A stretch of DNA of 49,462 nt from Armatimonadota bacterium (GCA_016235455.1 JACRKZ010000065.1:1-49462), one strand, 5' to 3'. Positions 1 to 8,672 are shown, numbered from the stretch's first letter. The notes: a model not told the origin generated them from the sequence alone. Numbers and translations are program-made.

Positions 1-2
1 GC

Positions 3-707
3 TGCGCGGCGCTGTTGCTCGGCTGCGGCGCCGAGGTGCCCGCGGACACGCTCGACGCGCCACCCGTGGGCCGCACGCGGCATGACACCGCCGACGATGC
101 GCGCGCCAACTACGGCTGTCTGCCGCCACGCTGGGGCGAGTGGCGCCTGCGCATGGGCCTGCGCCGCGAACTGATTGAGCCCGACCTGGCTCAGCTTCAC
201 CCGACTGCGCTGGGCGCGCCGCCTCGGCGGCCGGCGCTGCCGGTCGCCGCCGACGAGGAACGCGCTGCCTACCAACTCGACAGCGCCATGCACACCGACG
301 GCTACACGCGGCCGGTGCTGGCCGCGGCCAGTGCTTTGTCCGGAGTGCCGATCTGTGCGCCGTTGGCGCAGCCGGCAGTGCGCGCGGCCCTCCTGGCGGC
401 GCCCGACGGTCCGCGCCGGGCCTGTCGGCGGCTGCTGCGCGAGCGGGTTCACAGCGATCTCAGCGAGCGCGCGCGCCGTCAGCCGCTGGGCCTGGAGGCG
501 CTTTGGCTGCTGGCCGGCGAAGGGCGGCCCTGGGCGCTCACGCCGGCGGCGGTGGCGCGCGGCGGCTGGTTCGATGCGGTGACAGTCGCGCACTGGCTGC
601 AACTGGTGGCGGCGCAGCCGCGCGATCCGGTCAACCGACTGCGCGCGCGGATGCTGGTGCAGGTAGCGGCCATCGGTCAGCGGCGCGAGGCCAGCATTTC
701 GCGGTAG
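3..707 (+). CDS. Asparagine-synthase-like protein, C-terminal part (5' end outside window)
   Basis: The frame is open from the window edge, so only the last about 234 codons are seen and the start lies upstream. The stretch around residues 85-150 follows the helical pattern of the C-terminal synthetase domain of class B asparagine synthases: a segment ending 'SALSGVPICAPLAQP' sits where family members have the 'hGlEvRsPFLD' motif, followed by an Arg-rich 'LLRERVHSDL' helix. The signature residues themselves are poorly conserved, so catalysis is doubtful. Such proteins often sit beside glycosyltransferases in polysaccharide clusters, and a GT4 gene follows here. The stop lies inside the 3' end of that convergent gene (31-base tail overlap). 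The family call is tentative because the N-terminal glutaminase and ATP-binding parts are not in view. Confidence 0.5.
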   Translation, partial: CAALLLGCGAEVPADTLDAPPVGRTRHDTADDARANYGCLPPRWGEWRLRMGLRRELIEPDLAQLHPTALGAPPRRPALPVAADEERAAYQLDSAMHTDGYTRPVLAAASALSGVPICAPLAQPAVRAALLAAPDGPRRACRRLLRERVHSDLSERARRQPLGLEALWLLAGEGRPWALTPAAVARGGWFDAVTVAHWLQLVAAQPRDPVNRLRARMLVQVAAIGQRREASISR

Positions 708-1846
708 AGTGCCGCCATGTCGCCCGCCAAGCGGTCGGCGGAGAAGCGTGTGAGCACGCGCTCCTGGGCCCGACGCCCCAGCGCCGCGCAGGCCGGCAGG
801 TCAGCCGCGGCGGCGAGCCACGCCCCCGTCAGCGCCTCGATATCTTCCGCAGGCACCAACCAGCCCGTCTCGCCATGGGTGACGATATCGGGCACACCGC
901 CCACGGCGGTGCAGAGCGAGGGCACGGCGCCCGCGGCGGCCTCGATCACCGCGACCGGCGTGCCCTCGTTGCGGCTGGTCAGGACCATGGCGTCGAGGTC
1001 CGCCACCAGGGGCGGCAGGTCTTGCCGGAATCCTGCGAAGTGCACTACCTCGGCGAGCCGTTCGTCGGCCACCCGGCGCTCCATCTCGCCGCGCAACTCG
1101 CCGTCGCCGAGGATGACCAGGTGCGCGTCGGGTCGCTGCGCATGGACGCGGGCGAAGGCGGTGAGCAGCAAATCGGGGCTCTTGATGGCGGTGAGCCGGC
1201 CGCAGAAGCCGAACAAAGGCGCGTCTGGGGCGATGCCAAACTCCGCGCGCAGCACACCCGACCGTGAGGCGCGCGCGAAGCGGTCCAGTTCGAGGCCGAG
1301 TTCCATGACCCGGATCTTGCCCGCCGGCGCGATGCCCAGATCGATCAGGTCCTGCCGTACCTGCTCGCTCACCGCGAGCAGCACGCTGCTGCGACGCGCG
1401 CAGAAGCGCTCCAGCCAGCGGAAGACCCGCTCCTTGAGCGGACCGAAGTACCCCCGGAGCACATGGCCGTGGAAGGTGTGGACGACGACCGGCACGCCCG
1501 CGCGCCACGCCGCGACGCGCGCCACTAAGCCAGCCTTGGCGGTATGCGAGTGCACGACGTCCGGCTTCTCGCGGCGCAGAATGGCGATCAACTCGCGCAC
1601 CGTGCGCCAATCGTTGCGGGGCGAGATCTCGCGCGACATGGTCTCCAGATAGAGTGGCGCCACACCGTGCTGCTCGGCATAGTAGGCCATGTCGCCCTCG
1701 GTGGGCGGCACACGGCCGGCCACCAGCACGCTGTCGAACTCCGGCGCGGCCAAGCGCTCGGTGAGCAGCGTGACATGGATGGCGGGACCGCCGACGTTGA
1801 GCCGGGCGATGACGCGCACGATCTTGATGGGTCGCTGATCTACCAT
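677..1846 (-). CDS. Family 4 (GT-B) glycosyltransferase
   Basis: A 389-residue, single-domain GT-B enzyme expected to transfer a sugar from a nucleotide donor to a surface glycan or lipid carrier at the inner face of the membrane. The N-terminal half has the 'RLNVGGPAIHV' acceptor-domain loop and 'DVVHSHTAKAG'. The C-terminal half has the donor-binding 'GFCGRLTAIKSPDLLL', 'LGDGELR' and the E-x7-E element in 'EGTPVAVIEAAAG'. The length is normal for GT4, and there is no signal peptide or membrane helix. The ATG is fixed by a consensus promoter that leaves only about 5 bases of leader. The gene converges on the asparagine-synthase-like gene and is divergent from the gene at 2001. The sugar specificity cannot be read from the sequence. 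Confidence 0.88.
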   Translation of the reverse strand: MVDQRPIKIVRVIARLNVGGPAIHVTLLTERLAAPEFDSVLVAGRVPPTEGDMAYYAEQHGVAPLYLETMSREISPRNDWRTVRELIAILRREKPDVVHSHTAKAGLVARVAAWRAGVPVVVHTFHGHVLRGYFGPLKERVFRWLERFCARRSSVLLAVSEQVRQDLIDLGIAPAGKIRVMELGLELDRFARASRSGVLRAEFGIAPDAPLFGFCGRLTAIKSPDLLLTAFARVHAQRPDAHLVILGDGELRGEMERRVADERLAEVVHFAGFRQDLPPLVADLDAMVLTSRNEGTPVAVIEAAAGAVPSLCTAVGGVPDIVTHGETGWLVPAEDIEALTGAWLAAAADLPACAALGRRAQERVLTRFSADRLAGDMAALYREMLASRR

Positions 1847-1857
1847 AGGACGGTAGC

Positions 1858-1886
1858 ACCATACCCGATGCCCGGCGGTCGGTCAA
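1858..1886 (-). promoter_or_regulatory. Sigma70-type promoter for the GT4 gene
   Basis: On the minus strand TTGACC (1886-1881), a 17-base spacer and TATGGT (1863-1858) give a near-consensus promoter. The expected start point is near 1851, only about five bases before the ATG at 1846, so the mRNA would be almost leaderless. Confidence 0.6.
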
Positions 1887-1938
1887 CGGTGGTCTGCGGC
1901 GGCGTTCGGTCCAGGTCGCAGTCGTGCCGGCACTCTGC

Positions 1939-1967
1939 TTGACGGCACGATTCCGGTGGCGTACCCT
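1939..1967 (+). promoter_or_regulatory. Sigma70-type promoter for the 2001-5262 genes
   Basis: TTGACG (1939-1944), 17 bases, then TACCCT (1962-1967). The predicted start is near 1974, followed by the ribosome site GGAGGT at 1988-1993 and the ATG at 2001. The -35 is strong and the -10 is weak. Confidence 0.45.
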
Positions 1968-2000
1968 CCCGGCAGCCAGACCATGCCGGAGGTACCTGCC

Positions 2001-3377
2001 ATGTTTCCCGTCGACCGCACCAACTGGGCCAACCAGCCATGGCTGCTGACCAGCGCTGGTGACCTGCAGACAGAGCGCCTGCAGGCCGCCGAAGAGGGCC
2101 GCGACCTGAGCAGTGTCGAGGACGAGTTCGCCACGCTCGCCACGCTCGATTTGGCCGTGGAGGCCAACCAGCGCCGCGCCGAGGCGCTGCTGGACCAGGT
2201 GCAGACGCTGCCGACGGTGGACGGATACGCTTACCGCGAACCGTCCGACCTGGAGGGCATTCGGGCCGAGCGGCCGGCGCCCGTGGTCATCGATGCGGCC
2301 GCCGCCAGCGGCGAGGCACTGCGCGACAAAGCGCTTGGCGCCTGGCTCGGCCGTTGCGCGGGCTGCCTGGTCGGCAAGCCGGTTGAAGGCCGGCGCTCGC
2401 ATCAGATCCGGCGCTACCTGGAAGCCCAAGGCCGGTGGCCGCTGGACGACTACTTCAGCGCCACCATCGACCCCGACCTGGCCAAGGAGTGCGGGTTCAA
2501 CACCGGCTGGAAGGCGCTGTACGTCGAGGGCATCGACGGCATGGTCGAGGACGACGACACCAACTACACGGTGTCCGGGCTGGCCATCGTCAAGCGCTTC
2601 GGTCCCGACTTTGGGCCCGAGGATGTGGCGCGGTTCTGGTTGTCCGATATCCCCATCTTCCATGTGTGCACCGCCGAGCGGATCGCCTACCGCAACCTCG
2701 TCTGCTGCGTGCCGCCGCCGGCCTCTGCCTCGGTGCGCAATCCGTACCGCGAGTGGATCGGCGCGCAGATCCGGGCCGACTTCTATGGCTACGTGAATCC
2801 GGGCAACCCAGAGCGCGCCGCCGAGTACGCCTGGCGCGACGCCTCCATCAGCCACATCAAGAACGGCATCTACGGCGAGATGTGGGTGGCCGCCATGCTG
2901 GCCGCGGCCTACCAGACCAGCGATCTGGTAACCATCATCCGCGCGGGTCTGGCCCAGGTGCCCGCGGCCAGTCGCCTAACCGAACGCATCGACGGCGTCC
3001 TGGCCCTGCACGCGCGCGGCGCGAGCTACGAACAGGCCATTGGCTATGTGACAGCGCGTTGGGACGAGAACAAGGGGCACGACTGGTGCCACACGATCTC
3101 CAATGCCGAGATCGTGGCCGTGGCGCTACTGTGGGGCGAGATGGATATGACCCGGACCATCTGCCGCGCGGTCATGCCGGGCTTCGACACCGACTGCAAC
3201 GGGGCCACCGCCGGTAGCGTGCTGGGCGTGGTGCTGGGCGCGACCAATCTGCCTGCAAAGTTGACCGATCCCCTCAATGACACGCTGTACACCGGCGTGG
3301 CCGGCTACCATCGCGTGGCCATCAGCCAGATGGCCGACGAGACGATCGACCTGATCGCCCGAGTGCAAGGAGCTTAG
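2001..3377 (+). CDS. ADP-ribosylglycohydrolase (DraG/ARH) fold protein
   Basis: 458 residues. The ATG at 2001 is preferred over upstream in-frame starts because GGAGGT lies seven bases before it. The protein shows the all-helical ARH-family signature: 'LGAWLGRCAGCLVGKPVEG' at about residues 113-131, the metal-binding acidic motif 'DDDTNYT' (D184, D185, D186, T187) and the C-terminal 'GFDTDCNGATAG' (D396, D398). Characterised members bind two Mg ions and cleave ADP-ribose from proteins. The ligands are present, so it should be an active metal-dependent glycohydrolase. The roughly 110-residue N-terminal extension is not part of the fold core. It lies four bases upstream of a GH127 gene, which suggests glycan breakdown rather than nitrogenase or toxin control; that is inference. 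No signal peptide is seen. Confidence 0.85.
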   Translation: MFPVDRTNWANQPWLLTSAGDLQTERLQAAEEGRDLSSVEDEFATLATLDLAVEANQRRAEALLDQVQTLPTVDGYAYREPSDLEGIRAERPAPVVIDAAAASGEALRDKALGAWLGRCAGCLVGKPVEGRRSHQIRRYLEAQGRWPLDDYFSATIDPDLAKECGFNTGWKALYVEGIDGMVEDDDTNYTVSGLAIVKRFGPDFGPEDVARFWLSDIPIFHVCTAERIAYRNLVCCVPPPASASVRNPYREWIGAQIRADFYGYVNPGNPERAAEYAWRDASISHIKNGIYGEMWVAAMLAAAYQTSDLVTIIRAGLAQVPAASRLTERIDGVLALHARGASYEQAIGYVTARWDENKGHDWCHTISNAEIVAVALLWGEMDMTRTICRAVMPGFDTDCNGATAGSVLGVVLGATNLPAKLTDPLNDTLYTGVAGYHRVAISQMADETIDLIARVQGA

Positions 3378-3381
3378 TGCC

Positions 3382-5262
3382 ATGGCCAAGGCAGTCGCGC
3401 GGCCCGTGCCGTTCACCCATGTCCATCTCGATGACGTCTTCTGGGCACCCAAGCTGAAGGTCAACCGCGAGCGCACGCTGCGCGCGCAGTATGACCAGTG
3501 CCAGGAAACCGGCCGCATCGGCGCCTTCGAGCTGGGCTGGAAGCCGGGTGACCCCAACCAGCCGCACATCTTCTGGGATTCCGACGTCGCCAAGTGGATC
3601 GAGGCCGTGGCCTACTCCCTGGCCGATCAGCCCGACGCTGACCTCGAGAGGCTGGTCAACGAGGTGGCGGAGCTGGTCGCCTCGGCGCAGCAGCCCGACG
3701 GTTACCTCAACGTCCACTTCACTGTGGCGGAGCCCGAAAAGCGCTGGACCAACCTGCGCGATTGGCACGAGCTGTACTGTGCCGGCCATCTCATCGAGGC
3801 CGCCGTGGCGCACCACGCCGCGACCGGCAACCGCGTGCTGCTCGACGCGCTGTGTCGCTATGCGGACTACATCGGCACGGTATTTGGCACGGGCGAGGGC
3901 CAGAAGCGCGGCTACTGCGGGCACGAAGAGATCGAACTGGCGCTGGTCAAGCTGGCGGGCGCCACCGGTGAGCAACGCTACCTGGACCTGGCCAGCTATT
4001 TCGTCGACGAGCGCGGCCAGGGCGACCCGCACTACTTCGACGTGGAAGCCCAGGCCAGGGGCGAAGGCGTCGAGGCGCTGTTGCACCGCCATGGCGGGCA
4101 TTCGCGCTACGAGTACAATCAGAGCCACGTGCCGGTGCGCGAGCAGAGCGAGGCCGTCGGCCACGCCGTACGCGCCATGTACCTCTACTCGGCCATGGCC
4201 GACCTGGCCGGCGCGCTCGGTGACGATGCGCTGAAGGCGGCCTGCGAGCGGCTGTGGGCCGACCTGACCGAGCGCAAGATGTACGTCACCGGTGGCATTG
4301 GCCCGTCGAGCCGCAACGAGGGCTTCACGTCGCCCTTCGACCTGCCCAATGAGACCGCCTACGCCGAGACCTGCGCCGCCATCGGCCTGGTCTTCTGGGC
4401 CCAGAGGCTGCTGCAGCTCGATCTGGACAGCCGCTACGCCGATGTCATGGAGCGCGCGCTCTACAACGGCACGATCAGCGGCGTCAGTCTCGATGGCGAG
4501 CGCTTCTTCTATGTCAATCCGCTGGCCAGCAGCGGCGGCCACCATCGCCAGAGCTGGTTCGGCTGCGCCTGCTGCCCGCCGAACCTGGCCCGGATGATGG
4601 CCAGTCTGGCCGGCTATGTGGCGTCCACCACGGCTGATGGCGTGGCACTCCACCTCTATGCCGCCGGCACCATCGACGCCGACGGGCGCCAACTGACCGT
4701 AGCCACGGAGTACCCGTGGGACGGCACGGTGACCATCACCGTGGGCACGGCCGGCAACTGGGACCTGGCTCTGCGCATTCCCGGCTGGTGCCGCGACTGG
4801 TCGGTGTCGGTCAACGGCCTGCCGACCGAGGCCGAGGTGACCAAGGGCTACGCCGCGCTGCGGCGCGATTGGATGGCCGGCGATCAGGTGACCTTGAACC
4901 TGGCCATGCCAGTGGCTCTGGTCGAGGCCTGCCCGCGCGTCGGTGATGACCTGGGCCGCGTGGCGATCACGCGTGGGCCGGTGGTCTACTGCCTGGAGGC
5001 CGAGGACAACGGCATCGATCCGCGCCTGCTGGCCTTGCCCGCCGGCGCCAAGTTCGTCACGCGCTGGGAACCCGGCATGCTCGGCGGCGTGGTGGTCATC
5101 GACAGCGTGGCGTTGGCGCCGCGGCTGGATGGCTGGCAAGGCGAACTCTACCGGCCGGCGGGCAGCACCGCGTGGACTCAGGTCCCGCTGCGAGCCATCC
5201 CCTACTATGCCTGGGATAACCGCGACGCTGGTGCCATGGCGGTGTGGCTGCCGCTACACTGA
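3382..5262 (+). CDS. Glycoside hydrolase family 127 (beta-L-arabinofuranosidase type)
   Basis: 626 residues, the normal size for this family (former DUF1680). Members such as Bifidobacterium HypBA1 release L-arabinofuranose using a zinc-bound cysteine nucleophile. All expected residues are visible and correctly spaced: acid/base E313 in 'RNEGF', zinc ligands E329 and C331 in 'AETCA', and the nucleophile/ligand pair C397-C398 in 'CACCPPN'. HypBA1 has E322, E338, C340, C417 and C418. An alpha6/alpha6 barrel is followed by beta domains (about 420-626). The ATG at 3382 follows AAGGAG, which overlaps the end of the preceding gene, so the two are co-translated or nearly so. No signal peptide is visible, so it probably acts in the cytoplasm on imported oligosaccharides. 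The exact sugar could also be another furanoside. Confidence 0.9.
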   Translation: MAKAVARPVPFTHVHLDDVFWAPKLKVNRERTLRAQYDQCQETGRIGAFELGWKPGDPNQPHIFWDSDVAKWIEAVAYSLADQPDADLERLVNEVAELVASAQQPDGYLNVHFTVAEPEKRWTNLRDWHELYCAGHLIEAAVAHHAATGNRVLLDALCRYADYIGTVFGTGEGQKRGYCGHEEIELALVKLAGATGEQRYLDLASYFVDERGQGDPHYFDVEAQARGEGVEALLHRHGGHSRYEYNQSHVPVREQSEAVGHAVRAMYLYSAMADLAGALGDDALKAACERLWADLTERKMYVTGGIGPSSRNEGFTSPFDLPNETAYAETCAAIGLVFWAQRLLQLDLDSRYADVMERALYNGTISGVSLDGERFFYVNPLASSGGHHRQSWFGCACCPPNLARMMASLAGYVASTTADGVALHLYAAGTIDADGRQLTVATEYPWDGTVTITVGTAGNWDLALRIPGWCRDWSVSVNGLPTEAEVTKGYAALRRDWMAGDQVTLNLAMPVALVEACPRVGDDLGRVAITRGPVVYCLEAEDNGIDPRLLALPAGAKFVTRWEPGMLGGVVVIDSVALAPRLDGWQGELYRPAGSTAWTQVPLRAIPYYAWDNRDAGAMAVWLPLH

Positions 5263-5304
5263 GCAGCCGGCGAGCATGGCGGCCTACGGCCAACCGCCGC
5301 GCGC

Positions 5305-5333
5305 TTGACAGGAGGCGCCCGCGAGGGCATCTT
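5305..5333 (+). promoter_or_regulatory. Possible promoter for the ABC exporter gene
   Basis: A perfect TTGACA at 5305-5310, 17 bases, then CATCTT (5328-5333, 3 of 6). It lies in the 100-base gap after the GH127 stop, and the predicted start is near 5340, just before the exporter start codons. The -10 is poor, so the call rests mainly on the -35. Confidence 0.35.
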
Positions 5334-5362
5334 GTCGGCCTGGGAGCATTGATTTGCACAGC

Positions 5363-7690
5363 ATGGGCGGCGGCGGCGGACGAGGACGAGGGCGCCACGG
5401 ACCTGAAGGTGGCGCCGGTCCACGTCATGTCAGCCTGCGACAGCCTTTGCCCGAGGCGATCACCGCCTTCGCGGGCGAACTGGGCATCGAGCCCAAGATC
5501 GCCATGGCCGCGGACATCGATTCCGAGGGCCGGTTCGGTCAGCGTTGGGTGTTGGCTCAGCCGGGTCGGCTCGTGGTGGTGCAGGGCGAGACGCCCGAGG
5601 TGCTGCTCGATCTTGACCTGAGCACCGTGCGCGATTGGCGGATCGACAGCGGCATCGGCACCAAGGCGCTGGTGGCGTTGGTCGGTGCCGACCAGATCCG
5701 CGTCGCGCGCTTCTCCCACGCCTGTGCCGACCGCTTCGCCAAGGCCCGCAGCCGCTTGGCTGCCTGGGCCAAGGGCGAACAACTAGACGAGGTGGAGCAG
5801 GAGAGCGACGACGAGCGCGTCTGCTCGCGCTGCAAGTTGCCGCTGCCCGAGGGTAGCCGCGTGTGCCGCAAGTGCTTCGACCGCGGCCATGCGCTCAAAC
5901 GGCTTTACCACTACATCCAGCCGCACCTGGGCAAGCTGCTGACCATGCTGGCCCTGGTCTTGCTGAGCACGGGCCTCGGCCTGGTCATGCCGCAGTTCCA
6001 CGGTCTGCTGTTCGACCGCGTGCTCTCGCGCGCGCCCAACCCTGACCACATGGGCGGGCGATGGGTGCAGTGGATGATCGTCGCCCAGACGCGTGAAGGC
6101 GTGCTGGGGCAGATCGTTCTGTTCATCCTGATGTTCCAGATACTCGGCGCGTGCATCTCCATGGTGCGCGGCCGGGTGGCCTCGTGGCTGGCCTACTACG
6201 TGGTCCACGACATCCGCACCGAGCTGTATGACCATCTGCAGACGCTGACTCTGCGCTACTACGACAAGCGCCAGACCGGCGCGCTCATGTCGCGGGTGAC
6301 CAACGACACACGCGCCATGCAGGGCTTCCTGATCGACGGGTTTCAGAACCTGATCATCAACACCATCACGCTGGTGGGCATCGGCGCGTTGTTGCTGCAC
6401 GACAACTGGCGGCTGGCTCTCCTGACACTGGCGCCGGCACCGTTGGTGACCTTCCTGGCCACGGCCTTCTGGCGGCGCATCCGCTTGTACTACGGCCGGC
6501 TATGGCAGCGATGGGAACGCATGTCGGCGACCATCTCCGACAGCCTGGGCGGCGTGCGCGTGGTCAAGGCCTTCGCCGCCGAAGGTCGCGAATCCAAGCG
6601 CTTCGAACGCGACAGCCTGGACCTGGCCGAGGCCGGCACCGCCGCCAACACGCTGCGCGCCACGCTGACGCCGTGGCTCATGTTCGCCACCGGCTCCAGC
6701 GGGCTGCTCGTGTGGTACTTCGGCGGCTTGCAGGTGCTAACCGGGAGGATGTCCCCGGGCGAACTGGTGCAGTTCTTCGCCTACCTGGGCATGATCTACG
6801 GGCCGATCCAGTGGCTGTCCGACCTGTTCAACTGGTTCCAGGAAACGCTGGCCGCTTCCGAGCGCGTGTGGGAAGTGCTCGACGAGCAGCCCGACATGGT
6901 CGTCGACCGCGAGGCCACGCGCCTGGCCACGGTCGAAGGCCGCTTCGAGTTCGACAACGTCACCTTCGGCTACGAGCGGCATGAGCCTGTGCTGCACGAC
7001 GTCTGCCTGACCGTTGAGCCGGGGGAGATGATCGGCCTGGTGGGCCACAGCGGCGCCGGCAAGTCGACCATGATCAACCTCATCTGCCGGTTCTACGACG
7101 TGGATGAGGGCTGCCTGCGCATCGATGGTGTCGACGTGCGGAAGGTGCACCCGGAAGACTACCGCAAGCATATCGGCGTGGTCTTGCAGGACAACTACCT
7201 GTTCAACGGCAGCATTTACGCCAACATCGCCTACGGCGCGCCGGAGGCCCTGCCCGAGGCGGTCTTCGCCGCGGCGCTGGCGGCCAATGCGCACGAGTTC
7301 ATCGTCGGCCTGCCCGACGGCTACGACACCATCGTCGGCGAGCGCGGCCACCGCCTGTCGGGCGGCGAGCGCCAGCGGGTGAGCATCGCCCGGGCCATCC
7401 TGCACGATCCACGCGTACTGATCCTCGACGAGGCGACCGCCTCGGTGGACACCAAGACCGAGCGCGCCATCCAGCAGGCGCTGGAGCGCCTGGTCAAGGG
7501 CCGCACCACCTTCGCCATCGCCCACCGGCTGAGCACACTGCGCAATGCCGACCGGCTGGTGGTCATCGACAAGGGTCGCGTGGCCGAGATCGGCACGCAC
7601 GACGAGCTGATGAACAAGGAGGGCGGCGTGTTCCGCAAGCTGGTCGAGATGCAGACCGACATGAACCGCATCACCTACGTGGGAGGCTGA
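5363..7690 (+). CDS. ABC exporter half-transporter with N-terminal zinc-ribbon domain
   Basis: About 775 residues counted from ATG 5363; TTG 5354 and ATG 5504 are alternatives, and none has a strong ribosome site. About 150 N-terminal residues form a soluble beta-rich domain I do not recognise. It ends in a C-x2-C-x10-C-x2-C zinc ribbon (C154, C157, C168, C171). A six-helix type IV exporter domain follows (about 190-480), then a complete ATPase: Walker A around K567 ('GHSGAGKST'), 'VLQDNYLFNGS', signature 'LSGGERQRVSIARA', Walker B 'RVLILDEATASVD' and 'IAHRLSTL'. It should act as a homodimer pumping an unknown lipid, peptide or glycan. The N-terminal domain is absent from MsbA-type exporters and is the odd feature. 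The aldo/keto reductase follows after one base. Confidence 0.88.
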   Translation: MGGGGGRGRGRHGPEGGAGPRHVSLRQPLPEAITAFAGELGIEPKIAMAADIDSEGRFGQRWVLAQPGRLVVVQGETPEVLLDLDLSTVRDWRIDSGIGTKALVALVGADQIRVARFSHACADRFAKARSRLAAWAKGEQLDEVEQESDDERVCSRCKLPLPEGSRVCRKCFDRGHALKRLYHYIQPHLGKLLTMLALVLLSTGLGLVMPQFHGLLFDRVLSRAPNPDHMGGRWVQWMIVAQTREGVLGQIVLFILMFQILGACISMVRGRVASWLAYYVVHDIRTELYDHLQTLTLRYYDKRQTGALMSRVTNDTRAMQGFLIDGFQNLIINTITLVGIGALLLHDNWRLALLTLAPAPLVTFLATAFWRRIRLYYGRLWQRWERMSATISDSLGGVRVVKAFAAEGRESKRFERDSLDLAEAGTAANTLRATLTPWLMFATGSSGLLVWYFGGLQVLTGRMSPGELVQFFAYLGMIYGPIQWLSDLFNWFQETLAASERVWEVLDEQPDMVVDREATRLATVEGRFEFDNVTFGYERHEPVLHDVCLTVEPGEMIGLVGHSGAGKSTMINLICRFYDVDEGCLRIDGVDVRKVHPEDYRKHIGVVLQDNYLFNGSIYANIAYGAPEALPEAVFAAALAANAHEFIVGLPDGYDTIVGERGHRLSGGERQRVSIARAILHDPRVLILDEATASVDTKTERAIQQALERLVKGRTTFAIAHRLSTLRNADRLVVIDKGRVAEIGTHDELMNKEGGVFRKLVEMQTDMNRITYVGG

Positions 7691-7691
7691 C

Positions 7692-8630
7692 GTGGAGTAT
7701 CGCCGTCTGGGCCGCTCTGGCCTGAAGGTCAGCGCGGTGGGCCTGGGCACTTGGCTCACCTTCGGCCGGGACCAGGATCGTGACAACGCGGTAGTCGACG
7801 CCGCCATCGACGAGGGCATCAACCTCTTCGATACTGCCAACACCGACGCCAAGGGCCAGGCCGAAGTGCATCTGGGCCGGGCGCTGAGTCGCCATCGGCG
7901 CGACGACCTGGTCATCGCCACCAAGGTCTGGGGACCCATGGGCCCCGGCCCCAACGAACGCGGCCTGTCGCGCAAGCACCTGCGCAGCCAATGCGAGGCC
8001 AGCTTGCGCCGACTGGGCGTGGAGACCATCGACCTCTACCAATGCCAGCGGTACGACAGCGAAGTAACGCTGGACGAGGTGGTCGCCACCATGACCGACC
8101 TGGTGCGCGCGGGCAAGATCCACCACTGGGGCGTCTGCGGCTGGGACGAGAACCAACTGCACAACGCGGCGCAGATCGCCGATGGGCTCGGCCGCGAGCC
8201 ACTGGCCGCCTATCAGGCGCGCTACAACCTGCTCGACACCGAGGCCGCCGCGACCTTGTTTCCCACCTGCTGGCAGCGCTCGCTGGGCATCATCGCCTAC
8301 TCGCCGCTGGCCCAGGGGGTGCTGACCACGAAGTACGTGGGCGGCGGCGAGCCGGCCGAAGGCACCCGGCTGGCCGATGAGCGCTACGGCCGCAACGCGC
8401 GCGAACGCTACGGCGATCGCCTGCAGGCCGGCGTGGTCTACGCGGTGCAGGAAACCGCCTGGACGCTGAGCGCCACCCCGGCGCAAGTGGCCTTGGCGTA
8501 CGTCATTCGGCCCAATGGCGCCACGGCGGCGGTGTTCGGCGCCAGCACGCCCGAGCAGGTGCGCGAGAACGCTGGCGCGGCGACTCTGACACTGGAAGAA
8601 GGGCTCGCCCAGCGACTCGAATGGGCGTAG
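7692..8630 (+). CDS. Aldo/keto reductase-fold protein lacking catalytic Tyr and His
   Basis: 312 residues with GTG start at 7692, one base after the ABC exporter stop, with GGGAGG at 7681-7686. The fold is a clear NADPH-dependent aldo/keto reductase of the Kv-beta/YghZ-like branch: 'LGRSGLKVSAVGLGTW', 'FDTAN', 'VIATKVWG', 'QVALAYVIRPNG' and a C-terminal 'VFGASTPEQVREN' cofactor segment. Of the usual Asp-Tyr-Lys-His tetrad, D47 and K78 are present. The Tyr position in the usual 'DTADVYG' motif is D52, and the usual His in 'LYQCHR' is Q119. Normal carbonyl reduction is therefore unlikely. It may be a cofactor-binding regulator or use altered chemistry. Its position suggests a role linked to the exporter or the upstream glycosidases. 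Confidence 0.85.
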   Translation: MEYRRLGRSGLKVSAVGLGTWLTFGRDQDRDNAVVDAAIDEGINLFDTANTDAKGQAEVHLGRALSRHRRDDLVIATKVWGPMGPGPNERGLSRKHLRSQCEASLRRLGVETIDLYQCQRYDSEVTLDEVVATMTDLVRAGKIHHWGVCGWDENQLHNAAQIADGLGREPLAAYQARYNLLDTEAAATLFPTCWQRSLGIIAYSPLAQGVLTTKYVGGGEPAEGTRLADERYGRNARERYGDRLQAGVVYAVQETAWTLSATPAQVALAYVIRPNGATAAVFGASTPEQVRENAGAATLTLEEGLAQRLEWA

Positions 8631-8639
8631 CCGTTCTGT

Positions 8640-8645
8640 TATGAT
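8640..8645 (+). promoter_or_regulatory. Probable -10 element of the PP2C-amidase-Clp operon
   Basis: TATGAT (5 of 6 consensus) lies ten bases after the preceding stop codon. Seventeen bases upstream is only a weak -35 (TCGAAT). The predicted start is near 8652, ahead of the GAGGGAG ribosome site and the ATG at 8673. Confidence 0.4.
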
Positions 8646-8672
8646 GTGAGGTGCCACGAGGGAGCTGCGCGG

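Noticed and set aside
801..2855. 684-codon open frame on the minus strand across the GT4 gene and the ADP-ribosylglycohydrolase gene
   Set aside because: It crosses two divergent genes and both promoters, has Arg/His/Gly-rich composition with no domain, and is a high-G+C shadow of real genes.
8646..8672. Upstream GTG start for the PP2C gene
   Set aside because: The ribosome site GAGGGAG lies downstream of this GTG and is correctly placed for ATG 8673.
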